DNA of 64,000 nucleotides from Betaproteobacteria bacterium (lineage in GTDB: Bacteria > Pseudomonadota > Gammaproteobacteria > Burkholderiales > Rhodocyclaceae), in assembly GCA_009781175.1 (NCBI GenBank), contig WQYQ01000005.1:62001-126000 (forward strand), in the 5' to 3' direction. The position numbers were made by a program, and so were the translations under genes. Position 1 is the first letter of the stretch. Each line of letters starts with the position of its first letter. Below, piece after piece: positions 1 through 8,206 of the stretch. The notes under the pieces are model-generated. The model did no database searches and was not told the origin of the DNA. It saw only the letters and a list, made by a program, of their open reading frames with translations.

Positions 1-197
1 TGGCGGTAAAAATCCGGGCGCAGCAACAGATCTTCCGGCGGATAGCCGCACAAACTCAATTCAGGCGTCAGCATGAGCTTGGCGCCCGCCGCCGCGGCTG
101 CGCGCGCGGCTTCCAGAATCAAGCGGCAATTCGTCGCAAAATCGCCCACCACACAGTTGACCTGGGCAATCGCAATTTTCAAGGTTGAGGATTTCAT
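1..197 (-). CDS. nadE: Glutamine-dependent NAD+ synthetase, N-terminal fragment
   Basis: The gene begins at an ATG at 197 and runs off the left edge, leaving about 65 residues. The visible part is the start of a nitrilase-fold glutaminase domain. It opens with KIAIAQVNCVVGD and continues to the catalytic-glutamate strand LTPELSLCGYPPEDLLLR, which is typical of two-domain NadE enzymes that release ammonia from glutamine to amidate deamido-NAD. The glutamate in TPELS is expected to belong to the Glu-Lys-Cys triad; Lys and Cys lie outside the window. It lies 62 bp downstream of the ABC ATPase on the same strand. A lone carbon-nitrogen hydrolase cannot be excluded from this fragment, but the GYPPEDLLL signature favours NadE. 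Confidence 0.85.
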   Translation of the reverse strand, partial: MKSSTLKIAIAQVNCVVGDFATNCRLILEAARAAAAAGAKLMLTPELSLCGYPPEDLLLRPDFYR

Positions 198-259
198 GAC
201 ACAAATATTACCGCGATGCAGCAAAAATGAACGCCCAGACCACCACAGAACTTAAAAAC

Positions 260-985
260 TCAGGAATCGTCCGAATAAGATTTGAACAAGGAATCGTCGA
301 CAAGCCTGCCGCCGGCCAGCCCGAGTTTGCGGGCACAGCGCGCGGCCAAGCGCTCATCGTGCGTCACGAGAAGCAGCGTGGTGCCGGATTCCCGGTTCAA
401 TTCAAACATTAGATCCATGATCTGGGCACCGGTTTCGGTGTCGAGATTCCCCGTCGGCTCATCGGCCAGCAATACCGAAGGCTGCACCGCGAAAGCGCGC
501 GCCAGCGCGACGCGCTGCTGCTCGCCGCCCGAGAGATGTTTCGGATAGTGGCTCATCCGCGCTTGCAGGCCGACGCGTTCGAGCCAGCGCGTGGCCAGCG
601 CACGCGCATCGCGCCGCCCGGCCAGCTCCAGCGGCATCATGACGTTTTCGAGCGCGGTCAAGGCCGGTAATAACTGAAACGCCTGGAAAACAAAACCAAG
701 CGCCTCACCGCGCAGCCTGGCGCGCTGATCCTCCGAAAGTCCGAACAAATCGATCCCACGCAGACGCACGACGCCGGAGCTTGGCGTATCCAGACCCGCC
801 AGCAGACCGAGCAGGGTGCTTTTGCCCGATCCGGAGGCGCCGACGATCGCCACCGTTTCCCCCGCGCCCACGGCAAAGCTAATCTCCTGCAAAATCGTGA
901 GCGGGCCGTCAACACCGTCGACGCGCTTGACCAGCCTATCGGCCTCCAAAACCGGCGAGGAGTCTGCATCCATGTTGCGATCCAT
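260..985 (-). CDS. ybbA: ABC transporter ATP-binding protein, LolD/YbbA type
   Basis: An ABC ATPase of about 241 residues. It has a Walker A GASGSGKST near residues 49-57, the signature LSGGEQQR, a Walker B VLLADEPTGNLD and an H-loop LLVTHD. The TGNLD form is typical of the MacB/LolD/YbbA group, which powers FtsX-fold permeases that act on the outer-membrane side. In E. coli ybbA is divergent from tesA, as here. The usual partner permease ybbP should follow but does not; nadE follows instead. The start is uncertain. ATG at 985 overlaps the opposite tesA start; ATG at 973 is the alternative and abuts it. The symbol rests on this neighbourhood. Confidence 0.85.
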   Translation of the reverse strand: MDRNMDADSSPVLEADRLVKRVDGVDGPLTILQEISFAVGAGETVAIVGASGSGKSTLLGLLAGLDTPSSGVVRLRGIDLFGLSEDQRARLRGEALGFVFQAFQLLPALTALENVMMPLELAGRRDARALATRWLERVGLQARMSHYPKHLSGGEQQRVALARAFAVQPSVLLADEPTGNLDTETGAQIMDLMFELNRESGTTLLLVTHDERLAARCARKLGLAGGRLVDDSLFKSYSDDS

Positions 986-1574
986 TGTTCTGCTCTGCTT
1001 TCTATTGCCCGCAGCGTGCCATGCTGCCACAGTCCTCGTATTCGGCGACAGCCTTTCGGCCGGCTACGGCCTCAAAACCGAAGAGGCGTGGCCGTCCTTG
1101 CTGCAAAAACGCATCGCCGCCGAAGGTTTCAAGCAAACGGTCATCAATGCAAGCATTAGCGGCGAAACAACCGCGGGAGGGCGAACCCGCTTGCCCACCG
1201 CGCTGGCGCAGCACAAGCCCGCCGTCGTGATTATCGAGCTTGGCGCCAACGACGGGCTGCGCGGCCTTCCGCTTGCGCTGATGCGCGAAAACCTGGAGGC
1301 GATGGTCCGCATGGCTACCCAGGCCGGCACGAAGGTATTGATTATCGGCATGCAGTTGCCCCCGAATTACGGCCCGGACTACACCGAAAAATTCACGGCA
1401 AGCTTTGTCGAAATCGCGAAGAAAAATAAACTCGCGTTCGTGCCCTTTCTGCTTGAGGGCTTCGCCGAACGGCGCGACTGGTTCCAGGCCGACGGCCTGC
1501 ATCCCGTTGCCGCCGCGCAGCCGACGATTGTCAACACCATCTGGAAACAACTCAAACCCCTGCTGAGCCATTGA
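972..1574 (+). CDS. tesA: Periplasmic GDSL esterase / acyl-CoA thioesterase I
   Basis: A protein of 200 residues with an N-terminal signal peptide (about residues 1-18, cut after CHA). It is followed by the SGNH-hydrolase blocks: GDSL with nucleophile Ser27, a Gly in the NASISGET block, GAND with oxyanion Asn, and DGLHP carrying the Asp and His. This is the full set for TesA-type multifunctional lysophospholipase/thioesterases of the periplasm. The start at 972 is chosen because it directly precedes the signal peptide and has GAGGAG about 9 bases upstream. It is divergent from the ybbA-type gene and followed 3 bases later by mnmH, so the two may be cotranscribed. Confidence 0.93.
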   Translation: MLRSIVLLCFLLPAACHAATVLVFGDSLSAGYGLKTEEAWPSLLQKRIAAEGFKQTVINASISGETTAGGRTRLPTALAQHKPAVVIIELGANDGLRGLPLALMRENLEAMVRMATQAGTKVLIIGMQLPPNYGPDYTEKFTASFVEIAKKNKLAFVPFLLEGFAERRDWFQADGLHPVAAAQPTIVNTIWKQLKPLLSH

Positions 1575-1577
1575 ACC

Positions 1578-2666
1578 ATGACGCGGAGTAACAAGGGGTT
1601 CGCCCAAATCCTTGAACTGAATCAGTTCGACGAAATCATCGATGTACGCTCACCGGCGGAATTCGCGGAAGACCATATTCCCGGCGCGGTCAATTGCCCC
1701 GTTCTCGACAACGCCCAGCGCGCTGAAATCGGCACACTCTACGTTCAGGTTTCTCCCTTCGAAGCCCGCAAACTCGGCGCGGCCTGGGTCGCGGAAAATA
1801 TCGCGCGCCATCTGCGCGAACATTTCATCGCGCGCCCCAGAAGCTGGCGTCCCCTGCTTTATTGCTGGCGCGGCGGACAACGCAGCGGCAGCTTCACAAC
1901 CTGGATGCGCATGATCGGCTGGGACGCCTGCCAGCTTGTCGGCGGCTATAAAACCTATCGCGCTGCGGTGCTCGAATCGCTCGCCAGCCAGCCGGCGCGC
2001 TTCCAGTTCCAGGTGCTCTGCGGCCCGACCGGCAGCGGCAAGACGCGGATTCTTCAAGCGCTGGCCGAGGCGGGCGCGCAAGCGCTCGATCTGGAAGCGC
2101 TCGCGGCGCATCGCGGCTCGGTGCTGGGCGCTCTGCCCGAGCAGGAACAGCCGCCGCAAAAATGGTTCGAGACACAACTCAACCACACGCTCGCGGGTTT
2201 CGATCCGCGGCGGCCCGTATTCATCGAGGCCGAAAGCCGCAGGATCGGGAAAATCCATCTGCCTGAAAGCTTGTTTCAAACCATGCACCGCAGCCCTTGC
2301 ATTGTGCTCGATGCGGCGCGCGGAGCGCGCCTCGAACTCCTGCTCGAAGACTATGCCTATCTCGGACAGAACCCCGCCGATCTGCAGAGCAAACTCAATC
2401 GGCTGAAAGGCTTGCAGAGCAACGCGGTGCTCGCGCGCTGGAACGATCTCGCCGGGCAAGGCCAGCTCGCCACGCTTTTCGACGAGTTGCTCACGCTGCA
2501 CTACGACCCGCTTTATCAGCGCTCGCAGGAACGCAATTACGAGCACATGGACGTCACGCCGCCTCTGCAAATCTCACGCCTCGATGCGGAGGGCGTCCGC
2601 GATGCGGCGCAGCGAATCCTTGCCCAAGCAACATACGCGGCTATTCACTGCCCGCAGCAAGGCTAA
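1578..2666 (+). CDS. mnmH: tRNA 2-selenouridine synthase
   Basis: A protein of 362 residues in the MnmH/SelU (YbbB) layout. The N-terminal rhodanese domain begins with EIIDVRSPAEF and carries the active-site loop CWRGG with Cys96. A P-loop ATPase region follows with GPTGSGKT at about 149-156. The family converts 2-thiouridine at the tRNA wobble position to 2-selenouridine through a geranylated intermediate, using selenophosphate. It sits 3 bases after tesA, and its end overlaps the convergent methyltransferase by 26 bp. No selD is in the window, so the selenium donor must come from elsewhere or the enzyme may stop at geranylation. Confidence 0.93.
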   Translation: MTRSNKGFAQILELNQFDEIIDVRSPAEFAEDHIPGAVNCPVLDNAQRAEIGTLYVQVSPFEARKLGAAWVAENIARHLREHFIARPRSWRPLLYCWRGGQRSGSFTTWMRMIGWDACQLVGGYKTYRAAVLESLASQPARFQFQVLCGPTGSGKTRILQALAEAGAQALDLEALAAHRGSVLGALPEQEQPPQKWFETQLNHTLAGFDPRRPVFIEAESRRIGKIHLPESLFQTMHRSPCIVLDAARGARLELLLEDYAYLGQNPADLQSKLNRLKGLQSNAVLARWNDLAGQGQLATLFDELLTLHYDPLYQRSQERNYEHMDVTPPLQISRLDAEGVRDAAQRILAQATYAAIHCPQQG

Positions 2667-3261
2667 TCCCGGCCGCCTCGCTTTCCAGCCAGCCGGCCGA
2701 ATCCGTTGCGCGACGGCGTGCGCATAAGCGTTGCACCACCGCCCGGCGCGGCGCCTGGATCTTGCTTTCTTCGAACGCGATGATTTCGAGCCCGTGTTGC
2801 ATAGCCCAAGCGTGTAACTCATTCGGCTCAAGCAAAAATTCGGACCGGCTTGGACGCCCCAACAATTCATTCCCGCGCATGAAGGTTTCGTAGATCAAGA
2901 TTCCGCCCGGACTCAGGCCGGCGTATAACTTATCCAGGACCGGCCGGTGCAGATAGTTGGTCACCACGATGCCATCGAAACAGCCATGACCGAGCAGCCA
3001 AGGGCCGAACTCCAGATCGATGCAGCGCGCCTCGATGTTTTTGAACCCATCGAGTTCGCAGATCGCCTCGCTATCGCTATCGACAGCCAGAACATGGAAC
3101 CCCTGTTCCGCCAGCCAGCACGCATGGCGTCCCTTCCCGCAAGCAAGATCGAGTACCCGCCCGCCGGATGGAATTTGTTGTGAATACGCGACCACCCATG
3201 CTGAGGGGGTCATGCGGCGGTCACGCATCGGAATATCGTTCAAGGATTGAGTCTGTATCAT
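2641..3261 (-). CDS. Class I SAM-dependent methyltransferase (TehB/UbiE-like)
   Basis: A protein of up to 206 residues. It has the SAM-binding motif I VLDLACGKGRHA, an acidic residue at the end of strand 2 (VLAVDSDSEA), and the post-I segment FDGIVVTNYLHRP. This is a Rossmann methyltransferase resembling small TehB-like enzymes, but the substrate cannot be read from sequence. The C-terminal tail of about 30 residues, rich in Arg and Ala, runs into the convergent mnmH end. ATG at 3261 is the first start; ATG at 3228 is possible. It is single and monocistronic, divergent from the PatZ-like gene. Confidence 0.8.
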   Translation of the reverse strand: MIQTQSLNDIPMRDRRMTPSAWVVAYSQQIPSGGRVLDLACGKGRHACWLAEQGFHVLAVDSDSEAICELDGFKNIEARCIDLEFGPWLLGHGCFDGIVVTNYLHRPVLDKLYAGLSPGGILIYETFMRGNELLGRPSRSEFLLEPNELHAWAMQHGLEIIAFEESKIQAPRRAVVQRLCARRRATDSAGWLESEAAGISLAAGSE

Positions 3262-3406
3262 CGCTTGATCCTTCCCGAAACCAGGACTGCCTGTGCTCCC
3301 GCAAGCGGGAAATAAACTGTGGTAACGGATTGATGCAACGCAGCAACCCCTAGCATTCGCTGACCGATACTGCTATTTATCAATTTCTCTCCTCTTTGAG
3401 CTTTTC

Positions 3407-6118
3407 ATGGACGACGAGCAGCATTATCTAACCCCGCTCTTTCAGCCCGCCTCTGTTGCCATCATTGGTGCGACACCCCGCGAGGGCGCACTTGGTTATG
3501 TGCTTGTACAGAACATGCTCAAAGCCGACTTCAAAGGCAAGCTCTACGCGGTCAACCCGAAACATAGCGAAGTTCTCGGCGTGGCCTGCGTCAAAACGAT
3601 TGCCGACGTTCCGCCGCGTGTCGATCTCGCGGTTGTCGCCACCCCGGCCCCAACGGTGCCGGAAATCATCGCCGCCTGTGGGCGTGCGCGCGTGCGGACC
3701 GCCGTGATCCTTTCCGCCGGCTTTGCCGAAAGCGGCGGCGACGGCGCGGCGATGGAACGCGAAATCCAACGCTTGTCGCAAGCGCACGGTATTCGCATCC
3801 TCGGACCGAACAGCATGGGCTTGGCCCGCCCGATTGCCGGACTCAACGCCACCTTTGCGCATGCCGCGCCGCAGGCCGGCAGCATTGGTTTCATTTCGCA
3901 GTCCGGCGCCTTATGCGCGGCGATTCTCGATTGGGCAAAAACCGCGCGCGTCGGCTTTTCGAACGTCGTTTCGCTTGGAGGTTCCTGTGACCTCGATTTC
4001 GGCGAAATCCTGGACTACATGATCTGGGATTTCCGCACCGAATCCATCCTGCTCTACATTGAAGGCGTGCGCGACGCGCGGCGCTTCATGAGCGCATTGC
4101 GCACCGCCGCGCGCGCGAAACCGATCATGGTGATCAAGGCTGGCCGCCATGCGGCCGGCTCCCGCGCAGCGCATTCGCACATCGGCGCAGTGGTTGGCGA
4201 AGACCGTATTTTCGACGCGGCGCTGCGGCGCGCGGGCGTGATCCGGCTGACCTATCTAATGCAGATGTTCGCCGCCACGAAGGCTTTGTTTACGCGCTTC
4301 CGGCCGCGTGGCAACCGGCTTGCCATCATCACCAACGGCGGCGGTCCCGGCGTGATGGCGGCCGACCGCGCCGCGGATCTCGGTATCCCGCTTGCGGAAC
4401 TCAGCCCCGAAACGGTTGCAACGCTCAATCGCTTGCTGCCCAGAGCCTGGTCGCACGACGACCCGGTCGACATGGTCGGTGACGCCGATCCCGAGCGTTA
4501 CGCAGCCGCGTTGAAAGCCGTTCTCGCCGATCCGAATGTCGACGGCGTCCTGGCGATCCTGACGCCGCAAGCGATGACGCGCCCTCTCGAAACCGCCCAG
4601 CACGTCGTGGAAATCGACAAGAAGGCCGAAAAGCCGATTCTCGCCTGCTGGATGGGCGAATCGCTTGTAGCGAGCGCGCGCGAACTGTTCGAAGTCAATG
4701 CAATCCCCAGCTTCCGCACGCCGGAGCCGGCAATCGACCTGTTCTCGCATATCTCGGCCTACTACGCGAACCAGAAGCTGCTGACTCAGACCCCGGCGCC
4801 GCTTTCGCACCTTGAGCCGCCGGGCGTCGACGCCGCGCGCGCGATCATCGAAAAAGCCCAGGCCGAGGGGCGCAAGACGCTAACGCGTCAGGAGTCACGC
4901 GCCCTGCTCGCCGAATTCCATATCCCGGTACGCCGCACGCTCGTCGCGCACAGCGCAGCGGAAGCCGTCAGCATGGCTTACGAACTTGGCCTGCCGGTGA
5001 CGATGCGCCCCAATGCGGTGCCGATCCAGCGCAGCGCGCAGGGAGCCAAACGCTTCCCCGCCAGCACGGTTGCGGTGCATCTGGCGTTCGAGGATCTCTA
5101 CGACGAGGAGAAACACCGCGACCCGGACGCCGCCGCGCTGGGGATTTCGATCGAACCGCGCAGCGAGATTGCGAACGTGCGCGGGCTCGTGCTCGGCATT
5201 CATCGCGATCCCGTATTTGGCCCGATAATTTCGTTCGGCGAATACGGTGCCGACTCGGAAAGCCTCAGCGGCCGCACGCTCGCGCTACCGCCACTCAACA
5301 GCTTCCTGGCGCAAGATTTGATCAGCAGCCATCGTTTCGCGCCGCGGCTGGAAGCATGGCACGGGCAGCCGCCTGTCGACCGGCAAAAGCTCGAATTCAT
5401 TCTGTTGCGTGTATCGGAAATCGCCTGCGAGCTGCCGTGGATACGTTCACTCGAAATTCAACCGCTGTTTACTGATGACCTGACGGCCATTGCCGTCGAT
5501 GCGCGGATTGTTATCGGCCCGGTTTCACCAAACGCCGGCCGTTATGACCACATGGCGATCCATCCGTATCCGGCCAATGAAGTTCGCCAGATCACTTTGC
5601 GCAATGGCACTGAGGTGCTCGTTCGCCCGCTCATGCCGGAAGATGCCGAGTTGGAACAGAACTTCGTGCGCCGGCTTTCGCCCGAAACCAAGTACTTCCG
5701 CTTCATGAGTGCGCTGCGCGAGCTGCCGCCCGCAATGCTCGCAAAACTGACGCAGATCGATTACGACCGGGAAATGGCTTTTGTCGCGACGATTCCGCGT
5801 GACGATGACGAATACGAAGTCGGCGTCGCGCGCTACGCGGTCAACCCCGGCGGCCATACTTGCGAATTTGCGATCGTGGTTTCGGACGAATGGAAAGGTA
5901 CCGGTTTGGCTCCGCGCTTGATGGAGATCCTGATCCTCTGCGCGAAGAAAAATGGCCTGCAGGAAATGCAAGGAATCTTTCTAAGCGACAATGACCGGAT
6001 GCTGAGCTTTGTGCAGAAATTCGGTTTCATCCTGCGCACCGATCCCGAGGACACCTCGATCAAACACGGTGCTTTGGATCTCGCAGCCTACGAGCCGCGC
6101 TATGAGAACCCTGCATGA
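3407..6118 (+). CDS. PatZ-like fusion: NDP-forming acyl-CoA synthetase domains plus GNAT acetyltransferase
   Basis: A protein of 903 residues. The order is: CoA-binding domain (about 10-140, SVAIIGATP), succinyl-CoA-ligase-like domains (about 150-450) with SHIGAVVGED around His258, an ATP-grasp-like region (about 490-715), and a C-terminal GNAT domain (about 728-895). This is the architecture of PatZ/YfiQ protein lysine acetyltransferases, which acetylate enzymes such as acetyl-CoA synthetase. The ATP-grasp segment is unusual: the expected PVxLK is PVTMRPN, and the expected HKS is QRS, so nucleotide binding there may be lost. His258 aligns with the phospho-histidine of active ligases, judged by eye. 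A 24-codon ORF and the epimerase gene follow with stop/start overlaps. Confidence 0.88.
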   Translation: MDDEQHYLTPLFQPASVAIIGATPREGALGYVLVQNMLKADFKGKLYAVNPKHSEVLGVACVKTIADVPPRVDLAVVATPAPTVPEIIAACGRARVRTAVILSAGFAESGGDGAAMEREIQRLSQAHGIRILGPNSMGLARPIAGLNATFAHAAPQAGSIGFISQSGALCAAILDWAKTARVGFSNVVSLGGSCDLDFGEILDYMIWDFRTESILLYIEGVRDARRFMSALRTAARAKPIMVIKAGRHAAGSRAAHSHIGAVVGEDRIFDAALRRAGVIRLTYLMQMFAATKALFTRFRPRGNRLAIITNGGGPGVMAADRAADLGIPLAELSPETVATLNRLLPRAWSHDDPVDMVGDADPERYAAALKAVLADPNVDGVLAILTPQAMTRPLETAQHVVEIDKKAEKPILACWMGESLVASARELFEVNAIPSFRTPEPAIDLFSHISAYYANQKLLTQTPAPLSHLEPPGVDAARAIIEKAQAEGRKTLTRQESRALLAEFHIPVRRTLVAHSAAEAVSMAYELGLPVTMRPNAVPIQRSAQGAKRFPASTVAVHLAFEDLYDEEKHRDPDAAALGISIEPRSEIANVRGLVLGIHRDPVFGPIISFGEYGADSESLSGRTLALPPLNSFLAQDLISSHRFAPRLEAWHGQPPVDRQKLEFILLRVSEIACELPWIRSLEIQPLFTDDLTAIAVDARIVIGPVSPNAGRYDHMAIHPYPANEVRQITLRNGTEVLVRPLMPEDAELEQNFVRRLSPETKYFRFMSALRELPPAMLAKLTQIDYDREMAFVATIPRDDDEYEVGVARYAVNPGGHTCEFAIVVSDEWKGTGLAPRLMEILILCAKKNGLQEMQGIFLSDNDRMLSFVQKFGFILRTDPEDTSIKHGALDLAAYEPRYENPA

Positions 6119-6189
6119 GCGAAAAAACCGATCGGGTTGAAATCCAAAACCTCAGCGCCGAAATCCCCTTGAAACAGGCACGTCCATGA
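6115..6189 (+). CDS. Possible 24-residue small ORF between acetyltransferase and epimerase
   Basis: The ATG overlaps the stop of the PatZ-like gene (ATGA), and the TGA overlaps the ATG of the downstream epimerase (ATGA). The reading frame is MSEKTDRVEIQNLSAEIPLK plus four residues. The double overlap would allow translational coupling across all three frames. The peptide has no recognisable domain and only a weak ribosome binding site. It may be a short coupling ORF, a decayed gene remnant or chance; the tight fit at both ends is the only evidence. Confidence 0.3.
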   Translation: MSEKTDRVEIQNLSAEIPLKQARP

Positions 6190-7031
6190 CAAACCCAATC
6201 GAGCATTTCGACTTCAACGGCTTGGCAGCAATCCGCTTAACCGCCCCCGATGGCGCACAAGCCGTGGTTCTGAAACACGGCGCGCAGATTGTGAGCTGGA
6301 TTCCCGCAGGCGGCGAAGAACGGCTCTATTTGAGCGATAGAAGCAAATTCGACGCCGGCAGCGCGATCCGTGGCGGTGTTCCAGTTTGTTTTCCTCAGTT
6401 CAGTTCGCGTGGCCCTTTGCCCAAACACGGCTTCGCGCGCACGCTGGAATGGGAACTGAGCGAAGCGCGCGGCGGCAATGATTTCGCCGTTGCGACGCTG
6501 GAACTTTTCGACGACGAACAGACCCGCCAGATCTGGCCGCACAGTTTTGAAGCCGAGCTGACCGTTCTCGTCACCGGCCAGCGCCTCGATATCGAATTCG
6601 ACGTCCGCAATCCGGGCAACGCGCCTTTCAGCTTCACCTGCGCGCTGCACACCTATCTGCGCACGCGCGAAGTCGAAGAAAGCCGCCTGGAAGGATTGCG
6701 CGGCCTTGCCTACTTCGATGCGGTGAAAGCCGTCGAACGCAAAGAAACAGGTACTGAAATCGTCATCGAAGACGAAACCGATCGCATCTACTTCAACGCC
6801 GCCCGCCCACTGCTGTTGCGCGAACCGCACCGTTCGCTCGGGATTTCCTCGGAAAACCTGCCCGACGTTGTCGTCTGGAATCCCTGGGAACACCTCACGG
6901 CCAAGCTGCCCGATATGCCGACTAAAGGTTTCCGGCACATGCTTTGCGTCGAAGCGGCCGCAATCGGATCACCGATCGAGCTGATGCCGAATAGCGAATG
7001 GTGGGGACGGCAAACGCTCGTGGCGCTTTAA
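6186..7031 (+). CDS. yeaD: D-hexose-6-phosphate mutarotase (aldose 1-epimerase superfamily)
   Basis: A protein of 281 residues with family blocks LKHGAQIVSWIPAGGEE, IRGGVPVCFPQF and KHGFAR, then a later CALHTYL carrying the catalytic His and a C-terminal MLCVEAA carrying the catalytic Glu. These match the YeaD group of glucose-6-phosphate 1-epimerases, which interconvert alpha and beta anomers of phosphorylated hexoses in the cytoplasm. The length is usual for the family. The gene follows the PatZ-like gene in what looks like one transcript, and its stop codon lies in the stem of an intrinsic terminator. Confidence 0.9.
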   Translation: MTNPIEHFDFNGLAAIRLTAPDGAQAVVLKHGAQIVSWIPAGGEERLYLSDRSKFDAGSAIRGGVPVCFPQFSSRGPLPKHGFARTLEWELSEARGGNDFAVATLELFDDEQTRQIWPHSFEAELTVLVTGQRLDIEFDVRNPGNAPFSFTCALHTYLRTREVEESRLEGLRGLAYFDAVKAVERKETGTEIVIEDETDRIYFNAARPLLLREPHRSLGISSENLPDVVVWNPWEHLTAKLPDMPTKGFRHMLCVEAAAIGSPIELMPNSEWWGRQTLVAL

Positions 7032-7050
7032 CAGGCCGTAAAGCGTTTTT
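7022..7050 (+). terminator. Intrinsic terminator after the hexose-6-phosphate epimerase
   Basis: The hairpin arms CGCTTTA (7024-7030) and TAAAGCG (7039-7045) enclose an 8-base loop and are followed by TTTTT. The left arm includes the stop codon of the epimerase. No T-run follows on the minus strand, so dnaQ reading from the other side is not served. Confidence 0.75.
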
Positions 7051-7760
7051 CAGCTTTGCTCCGGCAGCCAAAGGCATTTACCCTTATTGGCCTTGGCGAT
7101 TCCCGCCAAGGTTTCGTCGTGCAGCGCGACTTCGTCCGCGCTTGCACGTAAAACCTTGAGCGGCTTGCGTTCGCGCACGCAAGTTTCGCCTTCCTCACCG
7201 GATGCGGACGGCGGCTCGATTTCAAGCTCCATGATCAAGCTGTCTTGACCTCGCGTCATCGCGAGGTAAACCTCGGCGAGCAATTCCGAATCGAGCAAAG
7301 CGCCGTGCAGTGTGCGGTGAGCGTTATCGATTTCATGGCGCTGACACAAAGCATCGAGCGATGCTTTTTTACCCGGATTCTGCTCCTTGGCCATTCTCAG
7401 CGTGTCGATCACGCCGCCGCAAAGTGTATCGATCTTCGGTCGGTCGAGCTTCTCGAATTCCATATTGAGAAAGCCGACGTCGAACGGCGCGTTGTGGATA
7501 ACCAGTTCGGCCCCGGCGATGAAATCCGCGAATTCATCGGCGATTTCACGAAATTTCGGCTTGTCTTCGAGGAATTCATCGCTAATACCATGAATGGCCA
7601 TGGCACCCGGATCAACCCGCCGCTCCGGGTTGATGTAGACATGGTAATGACGGCCGGAAAGCTTACGGTTAAGCAGCTCGACGCAGCCGATTTCAATCAC
7701 CCGGTCGCCATTGCGCCATTCGAGCCCTGTCGTTTCCGTATCAAGCACTACTTGCCGCAT
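7050..7760 (-). CDS. dnaQ: DNA polymerase III epsilon subunit (3'-5' proofreading exonuclease)
   Basis: About 236 residues. DnaQ-type DEDDh exonuclease: Exo I VLDTETTG (Asp7, Glu9), Exo II HNAPFDVGFLN, and Exo III with HRTLHGALLDSELLA carrying the catalytic His and Asp. A C-terminal segment of about 60 residues, ending in LWLPEQS, would bind the polymerase alpha subunit. ATG at 7760 is chosen because it overlaps the rnhA stop as TGATG; a GTG at 7763 is also possible. The rnhA-dnaQ pairing is conserved in gammaproteobacteria and betaproteobacteria, here on one strand and apparently translationally coupled. Confidence 0.95.
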   Translation of the reverse strand: MRQVVLDTETTGLEWRNGDRVIEIGCVELLNRKLSGRHYHVYINPERRVDPGAMAIHGISDEFLEDKPKFREIADEFADFIAGAELVIHNAPFDVGFLNMEFEKLDRPKIDTLCGGVIDTLRMAKEQNPGKKASLDALCQRHEIDNAHRTLHGALLDSELLAEVYLAMTRGQDSLIMELEIEPPSASGEEGETCVRERKPLKVLRASADEVALHDETLAGIAKANKGKCLWLPEQS

Positions 7761-8206
7761 CACTTCGCCCTCACTTGTTCAACGCCACGCCGCGCGAGCG
7801 CATCGGCACGTTCGTTTTCCACATGGCCCGCATGGCCACGCACCCAGATCCACTCGATTTTGTGTTGCCCCGCGAGCCGGTCGAGTTCGCGCCAGAGGTC
7901 GTCATTCTTCACCGGCTTATTGTCCGCCGTTTTCCAGCCGCGCCGCTTCCAACCATGAATCCACTCCGAAATGCCCTTTTGCACATACTGCGAATCGGTA
8001 TGCACACGCGCCGCGACAGGCCGCTTGAGCTGGGCGAGAGCCTGAATCACGGCCGTCAGTTCCATCCGGTTATTCGTGGTCGCAGCTTCGCCGCCGAAAA
8101 GTTCCTTTTCATGCAAACCGGCACGCAAAATAGCACCCCAGCCGCCGGGGCCTGGATTACCGCTGCAAGCACCATCGGTATAAATATCTATCGTCGAATC
8201 AGTCAT
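7760..8206 (-). CDS. rnhA: Ribonuclease HI
   Basis: A protein of 148 residues with all type 1 RNase H blocks: [17 protein letters not shown] (Asp11), NNRMELTAV (Glu49), TDSQYV (Asp71), and the late [14 protein letters not shown] with His and Asp. It degrades RNA in RNA-DNA hybrids such as R-loops and primers. The basic handle helix GWKRRGWK, needed for hybrid binding, is present. Start ATG 8206 is coupled to the upstream methyltransferase stop (TGATG); a TTG three bases earlier is less likely. It is followed with overlap by dnaQ. Confidence 0.96.
   Translation of the reverse strand: MTDSTIDIYTDGACSGNPGPGGWGAILRAGLHEKELFGGEAATTNNRMELTAVIQALAQLKRPVAARVHTDSQYVQKGISEWIHGWKRRGWKTADNKPVKNDDLWRELDRLAGQHKIEWIWVRGHAGHVENERADALARRGVEQVRAK

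Noticed and set aside
1650..2570. A 306-codon minus-strand frame opposite mnmH
   Set aside because: mnmH has its full catalytic motifs; the opposite frame has none.
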